Assembly (NCBI RefSeq): GCF_900091615.1
Contig: NZ_FMIA01000002.1
Span: forward strand, 5,642,001-5,706,000
Direction: 5' to 3'
From: Micromonospora yangpuensis
Lineage (GTDB): Bacteria > Actinomycetota > Actinomycetes > Mycobacteriales > Micromonosporaceae
DNA length: 64,000 nucleotides
Shown here: in pieces, positions 16,486 through 24,620 of the stretch
How the letters are laid out: every line of letters begins with the position of its first letter
Numbering within the stretch: position 1 is the stretch's first letter
Made by a program: the position numbers and the translations under genes
The notes under the pieces: model-generated
What the model saw: the letters and a program-made list of their open reading frames with translations, nothing else
What the model was told of the DNA's origin: nothing
Database searches by the model: none

Positions 16486-16779
16486 TCAGAGCTGCTGCAG
16501 GATCCGCAGCGCCCGGCCGACGCGCTGCATCGTATCGGCGTCGGCCACTCCGACACAGGCGGTGAACCACTTCTTCATCGGCGAGGAGAGCCGGTCGGGC
16601 ATGACCACCTGCTCGCCCATCCGCACCGCCAGCGGCGAGTCCCGTAGCAGCGCCTCGTCGACCACCTCGGCCACGATGACGATCGGCACATCGGTGGCGT
16701 TGTAGACGTCGGAGCTGACGACCAGGCCGTACCGCTCCCGGGCCCCTTCGATCCGCCAGACCTCGCCCCTGCGCAACAC
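16486..16779 (-). CDS. MazF/PemK-family mRNA interferase toxin
   Basis: A 97-residue SH3-like toxin. It begins MLRRGEVWRIEG, continues with YGLVVSSDVYN and ends with MKKWFTACVGVADADTMQRV, with the conserved R/Y/T positions of PemK/MazF. The usual conserved Ser/Thr strand is present as SPMKKW. GTG at 16779 lies 10 bp after the antitoxin stop, so the pair is an operon in antitoxin-toxin order. The toxin probably cleaves mRNA at short motifs. Confidence 0.85.
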   Translation of the reverse strand: MLRRGEVWRIEGARERYGLVVSSDVYNATDVPIVIVAEVVDEALLRDSPLAVRMGEQVVMPDRLSSPMKKWFTACVGVADADTMQRVGRALRILQQL

Positions 16780-16789
16780 CTACGCCCCG

Positions 16790-17047
16790 TTACGCGGCAC
16801 GGGGGTGGCCGCCGAAGAGCGCGTCGTCGACCAGTTGCACCTCGCGGGCGTCGGCGAGCGCGGCGGACTCCAGGTCGAGACCGGCCCGCCCCACGGCGGC
16901 GGCGTGCGCGGTGAAGACCTCACGCAGCGCCTTCTCCCGGGCGGCCAGGTCCATCCAGGCCGACAGCGACAGCCCTTCCCGCTTGGCGAACCGGCGCGCC
17001 TGCTCGATCGTCTCGTCCGAGAACGACAACGTCACCTTGGCGGTCAT
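16790..17047 (-). CDS. ribbon-helix-helix antitoxin of the MazF-type pair
   Basis: This 85-residue protein begins TAKVTLSFSDETIEQARRFA, a ribbon strand followed by a helix, then REGLSLSAWMDLAAREKALRE, typical of RHH antitoxins (MetJ/CopG-like). A charged C-terminal tail would bind the toxin. ATG at 17047 is preceded by a GCTGGGTACCCTC leader with only a weak ribosome-binding site. The protein should repress its own promoter. The identity rests on the N-terminal RHH pattern plus the adjacent toxin. Confidence 0.8.
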   Translation of the reverse strand: MTAKVTLSFSDETIEQARRFAKREGLSLSAWMDLAAREKALREVFTAHAAAVGRAGLDLESAALADAREVQLVDDALFGGHPRAA

Positions 17048-17093
17048 GCCGCTGAGGGTACCCAGCGGTACGACCGTCAGTCATCCACCACCG

Positions 17094-17144
17094 GGTCAGC
17101 GGCGGCGGCCGGTCAGTGGCGGCGGCCGGTCAGTGGCGGTGGCC
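17094..17144 (-). repeat. 17-bp tandem repeat spanning the methyltransferase stop codon (three copies)
   Basis: GGTCAG(C/T)GGCGG(C/T)GGCC occurs at 17094-17110, 17111-17127 and 17128-17144. The last copy holds the gene's stop TGA (17130-17132). The other two lie downstream and repeat that stop context. Confidence 0.9.
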
Positions 17145-17825
17145 GCCGAAGACGGCGAAGCGCCACTGCTTGAAGAAGCAGTCCACGTCGACCAGGCCCG
17201 CCGCTTCGAGCCAGGCGCACTGCGCGGCCACGGTCGCCGGCCGGTCGTGGCGCATCCGTCGGCGGGCGGCGGCGATCTCCTCGGCGTCGGAGCCGAGTTC
17301 GGTGATCCGGGCCGTCCAGACCTCGTCGTAGCGTCGGTCCAGCGCCGGGGTCGGGCCGGCGACCTGCTCGGCGTTGACGAACACACCGCCGGGGGCCAGC
17401 GCCTGCCCGGCCCGCCGGTACAGCTCCCGCTTGGCGTCGTCGTCGAGGTGGTGGATGGCCAGCGCGGAGACCACCGCGTCGTACCGGCCGGCGGGCAGCG
17501 GGTCGGTCAGGTCGGCGGCCACCACGCGGTGCGCCACGCCCCGGGCGGTGAGCTGCCCGGTGGCCACCGCGAGCATGCCGGGCGCGGCGTCGACCAGGGT
17601 CGTCCGCACGCCCGGCACCGCCGCGGTCAGCAGCAGCGAGAGCAGGCCGGTGCCCGCGCCCAGGTCCAACACCTCGGGGGTACGCCCCTCGGCCAGCGCC
17701 GCCCGCAGCGGCGGTGCGGCCACCTCGACGGCGGCGCCGTAGAAGTCGTCGAAGCAGGGCACGAGGCGACGCCTGGCCGCGTCGTAACTGCCCGCCACGG
17801 CGTCGAACGCATCCGCGACACTCAT
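17130..17825 (-). CDS. class I SAM-dependent methyltransferase
   Basis: A 231-residue enzyme with a Rossmann methyltransferase fold. The SAM motif I is VLDLGAGTGLLS near residue 50, the acidic loop is LVDAAPGML, motif II is DLTDPLPAGRYDAVVSALAI and a HHLDDD follows. It resembles small-molecule or ubiquinone/menaquinone-type methyltransferases, but the substrate is unknown. ATG at 17825 was preferred; a GTG five codons upstream is possible. It is divergent from nasC and shares the 150-bp control region with it. Its 3' end is tandemly repeated. Confidence 0.85.
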   Translation of the reverse strand: MSVADAFDAVAGSYDAARRRLVPCFDDFYGAAVEVAAPPLRAALAEGRTPEVLDLGAGTGLLSLLLTAAVPGVRTTLVDAAPGMLAVATGQLTARGVAHRVVAADLTDPLPAGRYDAVVSALAIHHLDDDAKRELYRRAGQALAPGGVFVNAEQVAGPTPALDRRYDEVWTARITELGSDAEEIAAARRRMRHDRPATVAAQCAWLEAAGLVDVDCFFKQWRFAVFGGHRH

Positions 17826-17931
17826 CGATCCGTCACCCACCCCAGCTCGATCTTCTCATCAAATGAGACGATTTTCCCACATTGTAAACCAGGCGAACCG
17901 GCCTGTTTCCCACGTGCGGTGTGAGCCGCTC

Positions 17932-17969
17932 TTGACAGGACCGAAACAAGGCAGACCCGGACCGGAAAC
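17932..17969 (+). promoter_or_regulatory. candidate GlnR box upstream of nasC
   Basis: Four pentamers at exact 11-bp steps fit the actinobacterial GlnR a-b-a-b layout (gTnAC-n6-GaAAC repeated): TTGAC 17932, GAAAC 17943, GACCC 17954 and GAAAC 17965. Both b sites are perfect and the a sites are degenerate. It lies 24 bp before the nasC ATG. Confidence 0.45.
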
Positions 17970-17993
17970 CGCCCACCGGCACGCTTTGCGGAC

Positions 17994-20141
17994 ATGACAG
18001 ACGGTGCACGCCCGGCGACACCAGCGGGAACCACGACCCGCGACGCCGCCACGCACTGCCCGTACTGCGCCCTCCAGTGCGCGATGACGCTGCGTCAGCG
18101 CGGGCAACGCGTCGAGGTCCTCCCCCGGCAGTTCCCGACCAACCTGGGCGGTCTCTGCCAGAAGGGCTGGACCGCCGCCGAGCTGCTCGACCACCCGGAA
18201 CGGCTGACCACCCCGCTGCTGCGCGACACCGACGGCCAGCTGCGCCCGGCCGACTGGGACGCCGCCCTCGACCGGGTGGCCGAGGGGATCCGTGACGTCG
18301 CGGACCGGCACGGTCGGGACGCGGTCGCGGTCTTCGGCGGCGGTGGGCTGACCAACGAGAAGGCGTACGCGTTGGGCAAGTTCGCCCGGGTGGCGCTGGG
18401 CACCCGGCACATCGACTACAACGGACGCTGGTGCATGTCCTCGGCGGCGGCGGCCGGACTGCGCGCCTTCGGCGTCGACCGGGGCCTGCCCTTCCCGGTG
18501 GCCGACCTGGGCCGGGCGCAGACCGTGCTGATGGTCGGCGCGAACCCGGCCGAGACCATGCCACCGTTGATGCGCCACCTGACCGAGCAGCGCCGTCGGG
18601 GCGGCCGGCTGATCGTGGTGGATCCCCGGCTCACCGCCACCGCCCGCCAGGCCGACCTGCACCTGCAGCCGCTGCCCGGCACCGACCTGGCGATGGCCAA
18701 CGCGCTGCTGCACATCGCGCTCACCGAGGGCCTGCTCGACCGGGCGTACGTCGCCGAACGGACCACCGGCTTCGACGAGGTGCGCCGGACCGTGGCCGGG
18801 TACTGGCCGGCCGAGGTGGAACGCCTCAGCGGGGTCCCGGTGGCCGATCTGGAGGCCACCGTACGGGCGCTGGCCGGTGTGGACCGGGCGGTCATCGTCA
18901 CCGCCCGGGGCGCCGAACAGCATGCCAAGGGCGTGGACACGGTGACCGCGTACATCAACCTGGCGCTCGCCCTCGGGCTGCCCGGCCGCCCCGGCTCGGG
19001 GTACGGCTGCCTGACCGGGCAGGGCAACGGCCAGGGTGGTCGGGAGCACGGGCAGAAGGCCGACCAGCTCCCCGGGTACCGCCGGATCGACGACCCGGTG
19101 GCCCGCGCGCACGTGGCCGGGGTCTGGGGCGTCGACCCCGACTCGCTGCCCGGTCCGGGGGTGCCCGCGTACCAGCTGCTCGACTCGCTCGGCACCGCCA
19201 CCGGCCCGAAGGCGATGCTGGTCTTCGGCTCCAACCCGGTGGTCTCCGCGCCCCGGGCGGCCCGGATCACCTCCCGGCTGCGCGACCTGGACCTGCTGGT
19301 GGTGGCCGACTTCGTCCGCTCCGAGACGGCCGAACTGGCCGACGTGGTGCTGCCGGTGGCCCAGTGGGCCGAGGAGGACGGCACGATGACCAACCTGGAG
19401 GGTCGGGTGCTGCGCCGCCGGGCGCTGCGCGAGCCACCCCCCGGCGTCCGCACCGACCTCGACATCCTCGCCACCCTCGCCACCCGCCTGCAAGGAAGGG
19501 CCCCCTCCTATCGTTTTCCGGATAGCAGGGGCCCCCGGCAAACCGGTTTCCCGACCGAGCCACGCGAGTGGTTCGAGGAGCTGCGCCGGGCCTCGGCCGG
19601 CGGGCCGGCCGACTACGCCGGGGTGAGCTGGGAACGGATCGAGGCCGACACCGGGGTCTTCTGGCCCTGCCCCGACCCGGACGGCCCGGACAGCCCCCGG
19701 CTCTTCGCCGACGGCTTCCCCACCCCGGACGGGCGGGCCCGGTTCCGGGCGGTGACCCACCGGCCGGCCGCCGAGCCGGTCTGCGCCGAGTACCCGCTGC
19801 ACTTCACCACCGGCCGGGTGCTGGCCCAGTACCAGTCCGGCGCGCAGACCCGCCGGGTCGAGGCGCTGCGTCGGGCCGCTCCCGGAGGCTTCGTGGAGCT
19901 GCATCCCGACCTGGCCGACCGGCTCGGCGTCACCGAGGGGCAGCCGGTACGGGTGGTCTCCCGCCGGGGTGAGCTCTGCGCCCCGGCCCGGCTCAGCCCG
20001 ACGATCCGCCCGGACACGGTCTTCGCGCCGTTCCACTGGCCGGGTGCCGCCCGCGCCAACTCGGTCACCAACGACGCGCTGGATCCGGTCTCCGGCATGC
20101 CCGAGTTCAAGATCTGCGCGGTCCGGCTGGAGCCGGCATGA
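17994..20141 (+). CDS. nasC: assimilatory nitrate reductase catalytic subunit (molybdopterin oxidoreductase)
   Basis: A 715-residue bis-MGD enzyme reducing nitrate to nitrite. The N-terminal [4Fe-4S] motif is HCPYCALQC plus LCQKGW. NEKAYALGKFARVALGTRHIDYN is split by known family features: YALGKFARVALG then NGRWCMSSA. GANPAETMPP, GYGCLTGQGNGQGGREHG, FGSNPVVS, WAEEDGTMTNLEGRV and the C-terminal domain HFTTGRVLAQYQSG and FAPFHWPGA follow. Residues about 500-517 (QGRAPSYRFPDSRGPRQT) are encoded by a palindromic element inserted in frame, next to FPTEPREWFEELRRAS. The stop overlaps the next start (ATGA). Unlike some NasC proteins it has no C-terminal [2Fe-2S] domain; that domain is on the next gene. 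Confidence 0.94.
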   Translation: MTDGARPATPAGTTTRDAATHCPYCALQCAMTLRQRGQRVEVLPRQFPTNLGGLCQKGWTAAELLDHPERLTTPLLRDTDGQLRPADWDAALDRVAEGIRDVADRHGRDAVAVFGGGGLTNEKAYALGKFARVALGTRHIDYNGRWCMSSAAAAGLRAFGVDRGLPFPVADLGRAQTVLMVGANPAETMPPLMRHLTEQRRRGGRLIVVDPRLTATARQADLHLQPLPGTDLAMANALLHIALTEGLLDRAYVAERTTGFDEVRRTVAGYWPAEVERLSGVPVADLEATVRALAGVDRAVIVTARGAEQHAKGVDTVTAYINLALALGLPGRPGSGYGCLTGQGNGQGGREHGQKADQLPGYRRIDDPVARAHVAGVWGVDPDSLPGPGVPAYQLLDSLGTATGPKAMLVFGSNPVVSAPRAARITSRLRDLDLLVVADFVRSETAELADVVLPVAQWAEEDGTMTNLEGRVLRRRALREPPPGVRTDLDILATLATRLQGRAPSYRFPDSRGPRQTGFPTEPREWFEELRRASAGGPADYAGVSWERIEADTGVFWPCPDPDGPDSPRLFADGFPTPDGRARFRAVTHRPAAEPVCAEYPLHFTTGRVLAQYQSGAQTRRVEALRRAAPGGFVELHPDLADRLGVTEGQPVRVVSRRGELCAPARLSPTIRPDTVFAPFHWPGAARANSVTNDALDPVSGMPEFKICAVRLEPA
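19491..19544 (+). repeat. dispersed palindromic element, copy C, in frame inside nasC
   Basis: CAAGGAAGGGCCCCCTCC, core TATCGTTTTCCGG, then CAGGGGCCCCCGGC. It is 54 bp (18 codons), multiple of three, without stop codons in the nasC frame. Confidence 0.85.
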
Positions 20142-21706
20142 GCATCGTGATCGTCGGGCACGGGATGGCCGGGGCACGCCTCGCCGCCGAACTGCACGCG
20201 CGGGGCGACGACCGTAAGGTCACCGTGTTCGGGGCCGAGCCGCACCGGGCGTACAACCGGATCATGCTCTCCACCCTGCTCGCCGGGAAGATCGACGAGC
20301 CGGACGTGGAGCTGACCGAGCTGGCCGGCCAGGGCGTGGACGTGCGCAACGGCCTGCCGGTCAGCGGGATCGACCGGGCCGCCCGCGAGGTGTGCACCGC
20401 CGACGGCGACCGGTTCGGCTACGAACACCTGGTGCTGGCCACCGGGGCCCGCGCGGTCGTGCCGCCGCTGCCGGGGCTGGACCCGCTGCCGGACCGGGTG
20501 GTGCCGTTCCGCACCCTGGACGACTGCCGGCGGATCCTCGCCGCCGCCCGGCACGCCCGCGACGTACTGGTGCTGGGCGGCGGGCTGCTCGGCCTGGAGG
20601 CCGCCCGGGGGTTGGCCGCCCGGGGCCTGGCCGTCACCGTGGTCCACCCCCACCCGCACCTGATGGAACGGCAGCTCGACCCGACCGCCGGCGCGGTGCT
20701 CGCCGGCACCCTGGAAGCCCTCGGGGTACGCACCGCGCTGGCGGTGCCGGCGGTCGGCGTGACCGCCGACGCCGACCGGGTCCGGCTCGACCTCGCCGAC
20801 GGCCGTTCCCTCTCCGCCGACCTGCTGGTCCTCTCCTGCGGGGTACGCCCCGACACCGCGCTGGCCACGGCCGCCGGCCTGAGGGTGGCCCGGGGTGTGG
20901 TGGTCGACGACCGGTTGCGCAGCAGCGATCCGGCGATCTCGGCGATCGGCGACTGCGCCCAGCCCGACGGGGCGCTCACCGGCCTGGTCGCCCCGGCATG
21001 GGCCCAGGCCAGGGTGGTCGCCGACCTGCTCACCGGCGCCGACCCGGCGGCCCGCTACCGGCCCCGGCCGGTGGTGACCCGGCTCAAGGCCGCCGGCATC
21101 GATCTCGCCGCGATGGGCGACGTCACCGGCCCGACGCTCACCGGCGGCACCGGCGTCACGTCGACCACGCCCGGCGGTCCCGGCGGCGCGACGACGCCCG
21201 GCGGCACCGGCGACGCGACGACACCCGGCGGCGACGGCGGCGCGACGACACCCGGCGGCACCGCCAAGGACGACCACGACGGTGTGGAGGAGCTGACCTT
21301 CACCGATCCGGCCCGGGGCACGTACGCCCGACTGCGCATCCGTGGCGACCGGCTGACCGGGGCGATCCTGCTCGGCGAGAACCCGGCGGTCGGCACGGTG
21401 ATGCAGCTCTTCGACCGGGGTGCCCCGGTGCCGGCCGACCGACGGTCGTTGCTGCTCGGCCGGGCGTACGGCGGCGGCGCGGCCACCCCGGCCACCTCGC
21501 CGGCGCTGATGCCGGACGCGACCACGGTGTGCCAGTGCAACGACGTCAGCAAGGGCGCGTTGGTGGCCTGCTGGCGTTCCGGTGCCCGGACCGGCGACGA
21601 GCTGTCGGCGACCACCCGGGCCGGCACCGGCTGCGGCGGCTGCCGCGACGCGCTCGCCGGCATCGTCGACTGGCTGGCCCAGTCGGACCCGGCGCCGATC
21701 CGATGA
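20138..21706 (+). CDS. FAD/NAD(P)-dependent oxidoreductase with C-terminal BFD-like [2Fe-2S] domain (nitrate reductase electron-transfer subunit)
   Basis: A 522-residue flavoprotein: IVIVGHGMAGARLAAELHA at the N-terminus binds FAD, VLVLGGGLLGLEAARGLA at about 145 binds NAD(P)H and AIGDCAQPDG at about 268 contacts FAD. Residues about 344-376 form a Gly/Thr/Pro linker (TTPGG repeats). The C-terminal BFD-like domain has CQCNDVSKGALV and GCGGCRDAL, four Cys for a [2Fe-2S] cluster. It is equivalent to NasB-type subunits that pass electrons from NAD(P)H to NasC. Its start overlaps the nasC stop and its stop overlaps or nearly meets nirB. Confidence 0.88.
   Translation: MSIVIVGHGMAGARLAAELHARGDDRKVTVFGAEPHRAYNRIMLSTLLAGKIDEPDVELTELAGQGVDVRNGLPVSGIDRAAREVCTADGDRFGYEHLVLATGARAVVPPLPGLDPLPDRVVPFRTLDDCRRILAAARHARDVLVLGGGLLGLEAARGLAARGLAVTVVHPHPHLMERQLDPTAGAVLAGTLEALGVRTALAVPAVGVTADADRVRLDLADGRSLSADLLVLSCGVRPDTALATAAGLRVARGVVVDDRLRSSDPAISAIGDCAQPDGALTGLVAPAWAQARVVADLLTGADPAARYRPRPVVTRLKAAGIDLAAMGDVTGPTLTGGTGVTSTTPGGPGGATTPGGTGDATTPGGDGGATTPGGTAKDDHDGVEELTFTDPARGTYARLRIRGDRLTGAILLGENPAVGTVMQLFDRGAPVPADRRSLLLGRAYGGGAATPATSPALMPDATTVCQCNDVSKGALVACWRSGARTGDELSATTRAGTGCGGCRDALAGIVDWLAQSDPAPIR
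21187..21264 (+). repeat. 30-bp tandem repeats coding a Thr-Pro-Gly-Gly linker
   Basis: About two and a half units of GCGACGAC(G/A)CCCGGCGGC-type sequence encode ATTPGGTGD / ATTPGGDGG / ATTPGGTAK. They form a length-variable interdomain linker in the flavoprotein. Confidence 0.75.
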
Positions 21707-21741
21707 ACCAGGTGACAGCCCGACCCAGTGGAGGTGCAGGG

Positions 21742-24276
21742 ATGGTGAGTGGCGACAGGCTGGTCGTCGTCGGCAACGGCATGGTCGGGCAACGCTTCGT
21801 CGAGGCGTTGCGGGCCCGCGACCGGCAGGGGCGTTGGCAGGTGACGGTGCTCGCCGAGGAGACCCGACCGGCGTACGACCGGGTGCGGCTGTCGGCGTGG
21901 TTCGACGGGGTCGACGCGGAGCAGCTCAACCTGTACACCGCCGACGACGGCGTGGACCTGCGGCTCGGCGAGCCGGTCACCGGGATCGACCGGGACCAGC
22001 GGGTGGTCACCACGGCGGCCGGCGCGTACCCGTACGACGCGTTGGTGCTGGCCACCGGCTCGTACCCGTTCGTGCCGCCGGTGCCGGGCACCGATCTGCC
22101 GGGGGTCTTCGTCTACCGCACCCTGGACGACCTGGCCGCGATCCGGGCGCACGCCGCCGGTCGGCGGACCGGGGCGGTGATCGGCGGTGGGCTGCTCGGG
22201 CTGGAGGCGGCGAACGCGTTGCGCCTGCTCGGCCTGACCACCCACGTGATCGAGTTCGCGCCCCGGCTGATGCCGGTGCAGGTCGACGAGGCCGGTGGGG
22301 CGATGCTGCGCCGGTACGTCGAGGAGCTGGGGGTGCGGACCCACCTGGGGGTGGCCACCACGGCGCTGCGCCCCGGCGCGGACGGCACCGTCGCCGCCCT
22401 CGACCTCTCCGACGGCAGCGTGGTCGACGCCGACCTGGTGGTGGTCGCCGCCGGCATCCGCCCCCGCGACGAGCTGGCCCGCGTTGCCGGGCTGGAACTC
22501 GGCCCGCGCGGCGGGGTCCTGGTCGACGCCACCTGCCGCAGCGCCGACGAGCGGATCTGGGCGGTCGGCGAGTGCGCGGCGGTGGACGGCACCTGCCACG
22601 GCCTGGTCGCCCCCGGGTACGCGATGGCCGAGGTGGTCGCCGACCGGCTGCTCGGCGGGGCGGCCACCTTCGCCGGGGCGGACAGCGCGGCGAAGTTGAA
22701 GCTGCTCGGGGTGGAGGTGGCGTCCTTCGGCGACGCCCACGGGCGCACCGAGGGCTGTCTGGACGTCACCTACACCGATCCGGCCAGCCGGTCGTACGCG
22801 AAGCTGGTCCTCTCCGACGACGCGCGGACGCTGCTCGGTGGGGTGCTGGTCGGGGACGCGAGCGCCTATCCGACGTTGCGGGCCAGCGTCGGTGGGCCGC
22901 TGCCCGGTCCCCCGCTGGCGTTGCTGGCCCCGGCCGACGGCGGCGGCGCGGGCGCGGCGACGCTGCCCGGCACCGCCCAGGTCTGCTCGTGCAACGCGGT
23001 GACCCGCGACGACGTCGACGCGGCGATCGCCGGCGGCTGCGCCGACGTGCCGGCGTTGAAGGCGTGCACCCGGGCCGGGACGAGCTGTGGTTCCTGCGTA
23101 CCGATGCTCAAGCAGTTGCTGGACGCCGCCGGCGTGGCGCAGTCCCGGGCGCTCTGTGAGCACTTCGACGCCAGCCGGCAGGAGCTGTTCGACATCGTCC
23201 GGGTCCGGGGCGTGCGGACCTTCTCCCAGCTGATCGCCGAGCACGGCCGGGGCCGGGGCTGCGACATCTGCAAGCCGGTGGTCGCCTCGATCCTCGCCTC
23301 GCTGGGCAACGGGTACGTCCTCGACGGCGAGCAGGCCTCCCTGCAGGACACCAACGACCACTTCCTGGCCAACCTGCAACGCGACGGCAGCTACTCGGTG
23401 GTGCCCCGGATCCCCGGCGGGGAGATCTCCCCGGAGAAGCTGATCGTCATCGGCGAGGTGGCCCGGGACTTCCAGCTGTACACCAAGATCACCGGTGGGC
23501 AGCGGATCGACCTGTTCGGGGCCCGGGTGGAGCAGTTGCCGCAGATCTGGCGGCGGCTGGTCGAGGCCGGCTTCGAGTCCGGCCACGCCTACGGCAAGGC
23601 GCTGCGCACGGTGAAGTCCTGCGTCGGCGATACCTGGTGCCGGTACGGGGTGCAGGACTCGGTGGGCCTGGCCGTCGCGCTGGAGCTGCGCTACCGGGGG
23701 CTGCGCGCCCCGCACAAGCTCAAGTCGGCGGTCTCCGGTTGTGCCCGGGAGTGCGCCGAGGCGCGCAGCAAGGACTTCGGCGTCATCGCCACCGAGACCG
23801 GCTGGAACCTCTACCTCGGCGGCAACGGCGGCTTCCGGCCCCGGCACGCCGACCTGTTCGCCACCGACCTCTCCACCGAGGAGCTGGTCCGCACCATCGA
23901 CCGGTTCCTGATGTACTACATCCGCACCGCCGACCGGCTGCAACGCACCGCGGCCTGGATCGAGGCGCTGGACGGCGGGCTGGCGCACCTGCGCGCGGTG
24001 ATCGTGGACGACTCCCTCGGGCTCTGCGCCGACCTCGACGCCGCGATGGCCCGGCACGTCGGGTCCTACTCCGACGAGTGGCGGGACACCCTCGCCGACC
24101 CGGAACGGCTGCGCCGCTTCACCTCCTTCGTCAACGCCCCGGAGGTCCCCGACCCGTCGATCCGCTTCGAGACCGTGCGGGGTCAACCGGTGCCGGGCCG
24201 CGCCGCGCCGGAGCCGGCCACCGCCGGTGGCCGCCGGCAGCCGGTCACCCTGGGCATGCCGGAGGTACGGCGGTGA
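21742..24276 (+). CDS. nirB: NADH-dependent nitrite reductase large subunit
   Basis: An 844-residue assimilatory nitrite reductase reducing nitrite to ammonium. The order is FAD domain (LVVVGNGMVGQRFVEAL), NAD domain (AVIGGGLLGLEAANAL), FAD-contact VGECAAVDG, BFD-like [2Fe-2S] domain (CSCNAVTRDDV, GTSCGSCVP), a second Cys pair in GRGCDICKPV, the sulfite/nitrite reductase ferredoxin-like half, and the sirohaem/[4Fe-4S] Cys set CVGDTWCRYG and SGCARECAEARSKDFG. I chose ATG at 21742 because GGAGG lies upstream; an ATG at 21703 overlapping the previous stop has no ribosome-binding site. It is coupled to nirD. Confidence 0.95.
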   Translation: MVSGDRLVVVGNGMVGQRFVEALRARDRQGRWQVTVLAEETRPAYDRVRLSAWFDGVDAEQLNLYTADDGVDLRLGEPVTGIDRDQRVVTTAAGAYPYDALVLATGSYPFVPPVPGTDLPGVFVYRTLDDLAAIRAHAAGRRTGAVIGGGLLGLEAANALRLLGLTTHVIEFAPRLMPVQVDEAGGAMLRRYVEELGVRTHLGVATTALRPGADGTVAALDLSDGSVVDADLVVVAAGIRPRDELARVAGLELGPRGGVLVDATCRSADERIWAVGECAAVDGTCHGLVAPGYAMAEVVADRLLGGAATFAGADSAAKLKLLGVEVASFGDAHGRTEGCLDVTYTDPASRSYAKLVLSDDARTLLGGVLVGDASAYPTLRASVGGPLPGPPLALLAPADGGGAGAATLPGTAQVCSCNAVTRDDVDAAIAGGCADVPALKACTRAGTSCGSCVPMLKQLLDAAGVAQSRALCEHFDASRQELFDIVRVRGVRTFSQLIAEHGRGRGCDICKPVVASILASLGNGYVLDGEQASLQDTNDHFLANLQRDGSYSVVPRIPGGEISPEKLIVIGEVARDFQLYTKITGGQRIDLFGARVEQLPQIWRRLVEAGFESGHAYGKALRTVKSCVGDTWCRYGVQDSVGLAVALELRYRGLRAPHKLKSAVSGCARECAEARSKDFGVIATETGWNLYLGGNGGFRPRHADLFATDLSTEELVRTIDRFLMYYIRTADRLQRTAAWIEALDGGLAHLRAVIVDDSLGLCADLDAAMARHVGSYSDEWRDTLADPERLRRFTSFVNAPEVPDPSIRFETVRGQPVPGRAAPEPATAGGRRQPVTLGMPEVRR

Positions 24277-24620
24277 GCCGGGCGACCGTACTGACCTGGA
24301 CCGTGGTCTGCCGGCTGGACCAGCTGGAGCCGGACCGGGGCGTCGCCGCACTGGTCGACGGGGTGCAGGTGGCGCTCTTCCGGACCGCCGACGAGCTGTT
24401 CGCGCTGGACAACCGGGACCCGGTGAGCGGCGCGTACGTGCTCAGCCGGGGCATCGTGGGCAGCCGCGGCGGCACGCCGACGCTGGCCTCACCCCTGCAC
24501 AAGCAGGTGTACGACCTGCGTACCGGCGACTGCCTCGACCTGCCCGGGGTGCGCGTGCCCCGGCACGAGGCGCGGTGCCGGGACGGCCTGGTCGAGGTGC
24601 GGCTGCGACAGGAGGAATGA
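24273..24620 (+). CDS. nirD: nitrite reductase small subunit (NirD)
   Basis: A 115-residue Rieske-fold protein that pairs with NirB. Its order is WTVVCRLDQLEPDRGVAAL, LFALDNRDPVSGAYVLSRG, TLASPLHKQVYDLRTGDCLD. The Rieske Cys-x-His ligands are absent (NRDPVSG), as usual for NirD, so it probably has a structural role. GTG at 24273 follows GGAGG and overlaps the nirB stop by four bases. The region ends against the nnaR start, also overlapping by one base. Confidence 0.93.
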   Translation: MSRATVLTWTVVCRLDQLEPDRGVAALVDGVQVALFRTADELFALDNRDPVSGAYVLSRGIVGSRGGTPTLASPLHKQVYDLRTGDCLDLPGVRVPRHEARCRDGLVEVRLRQEE

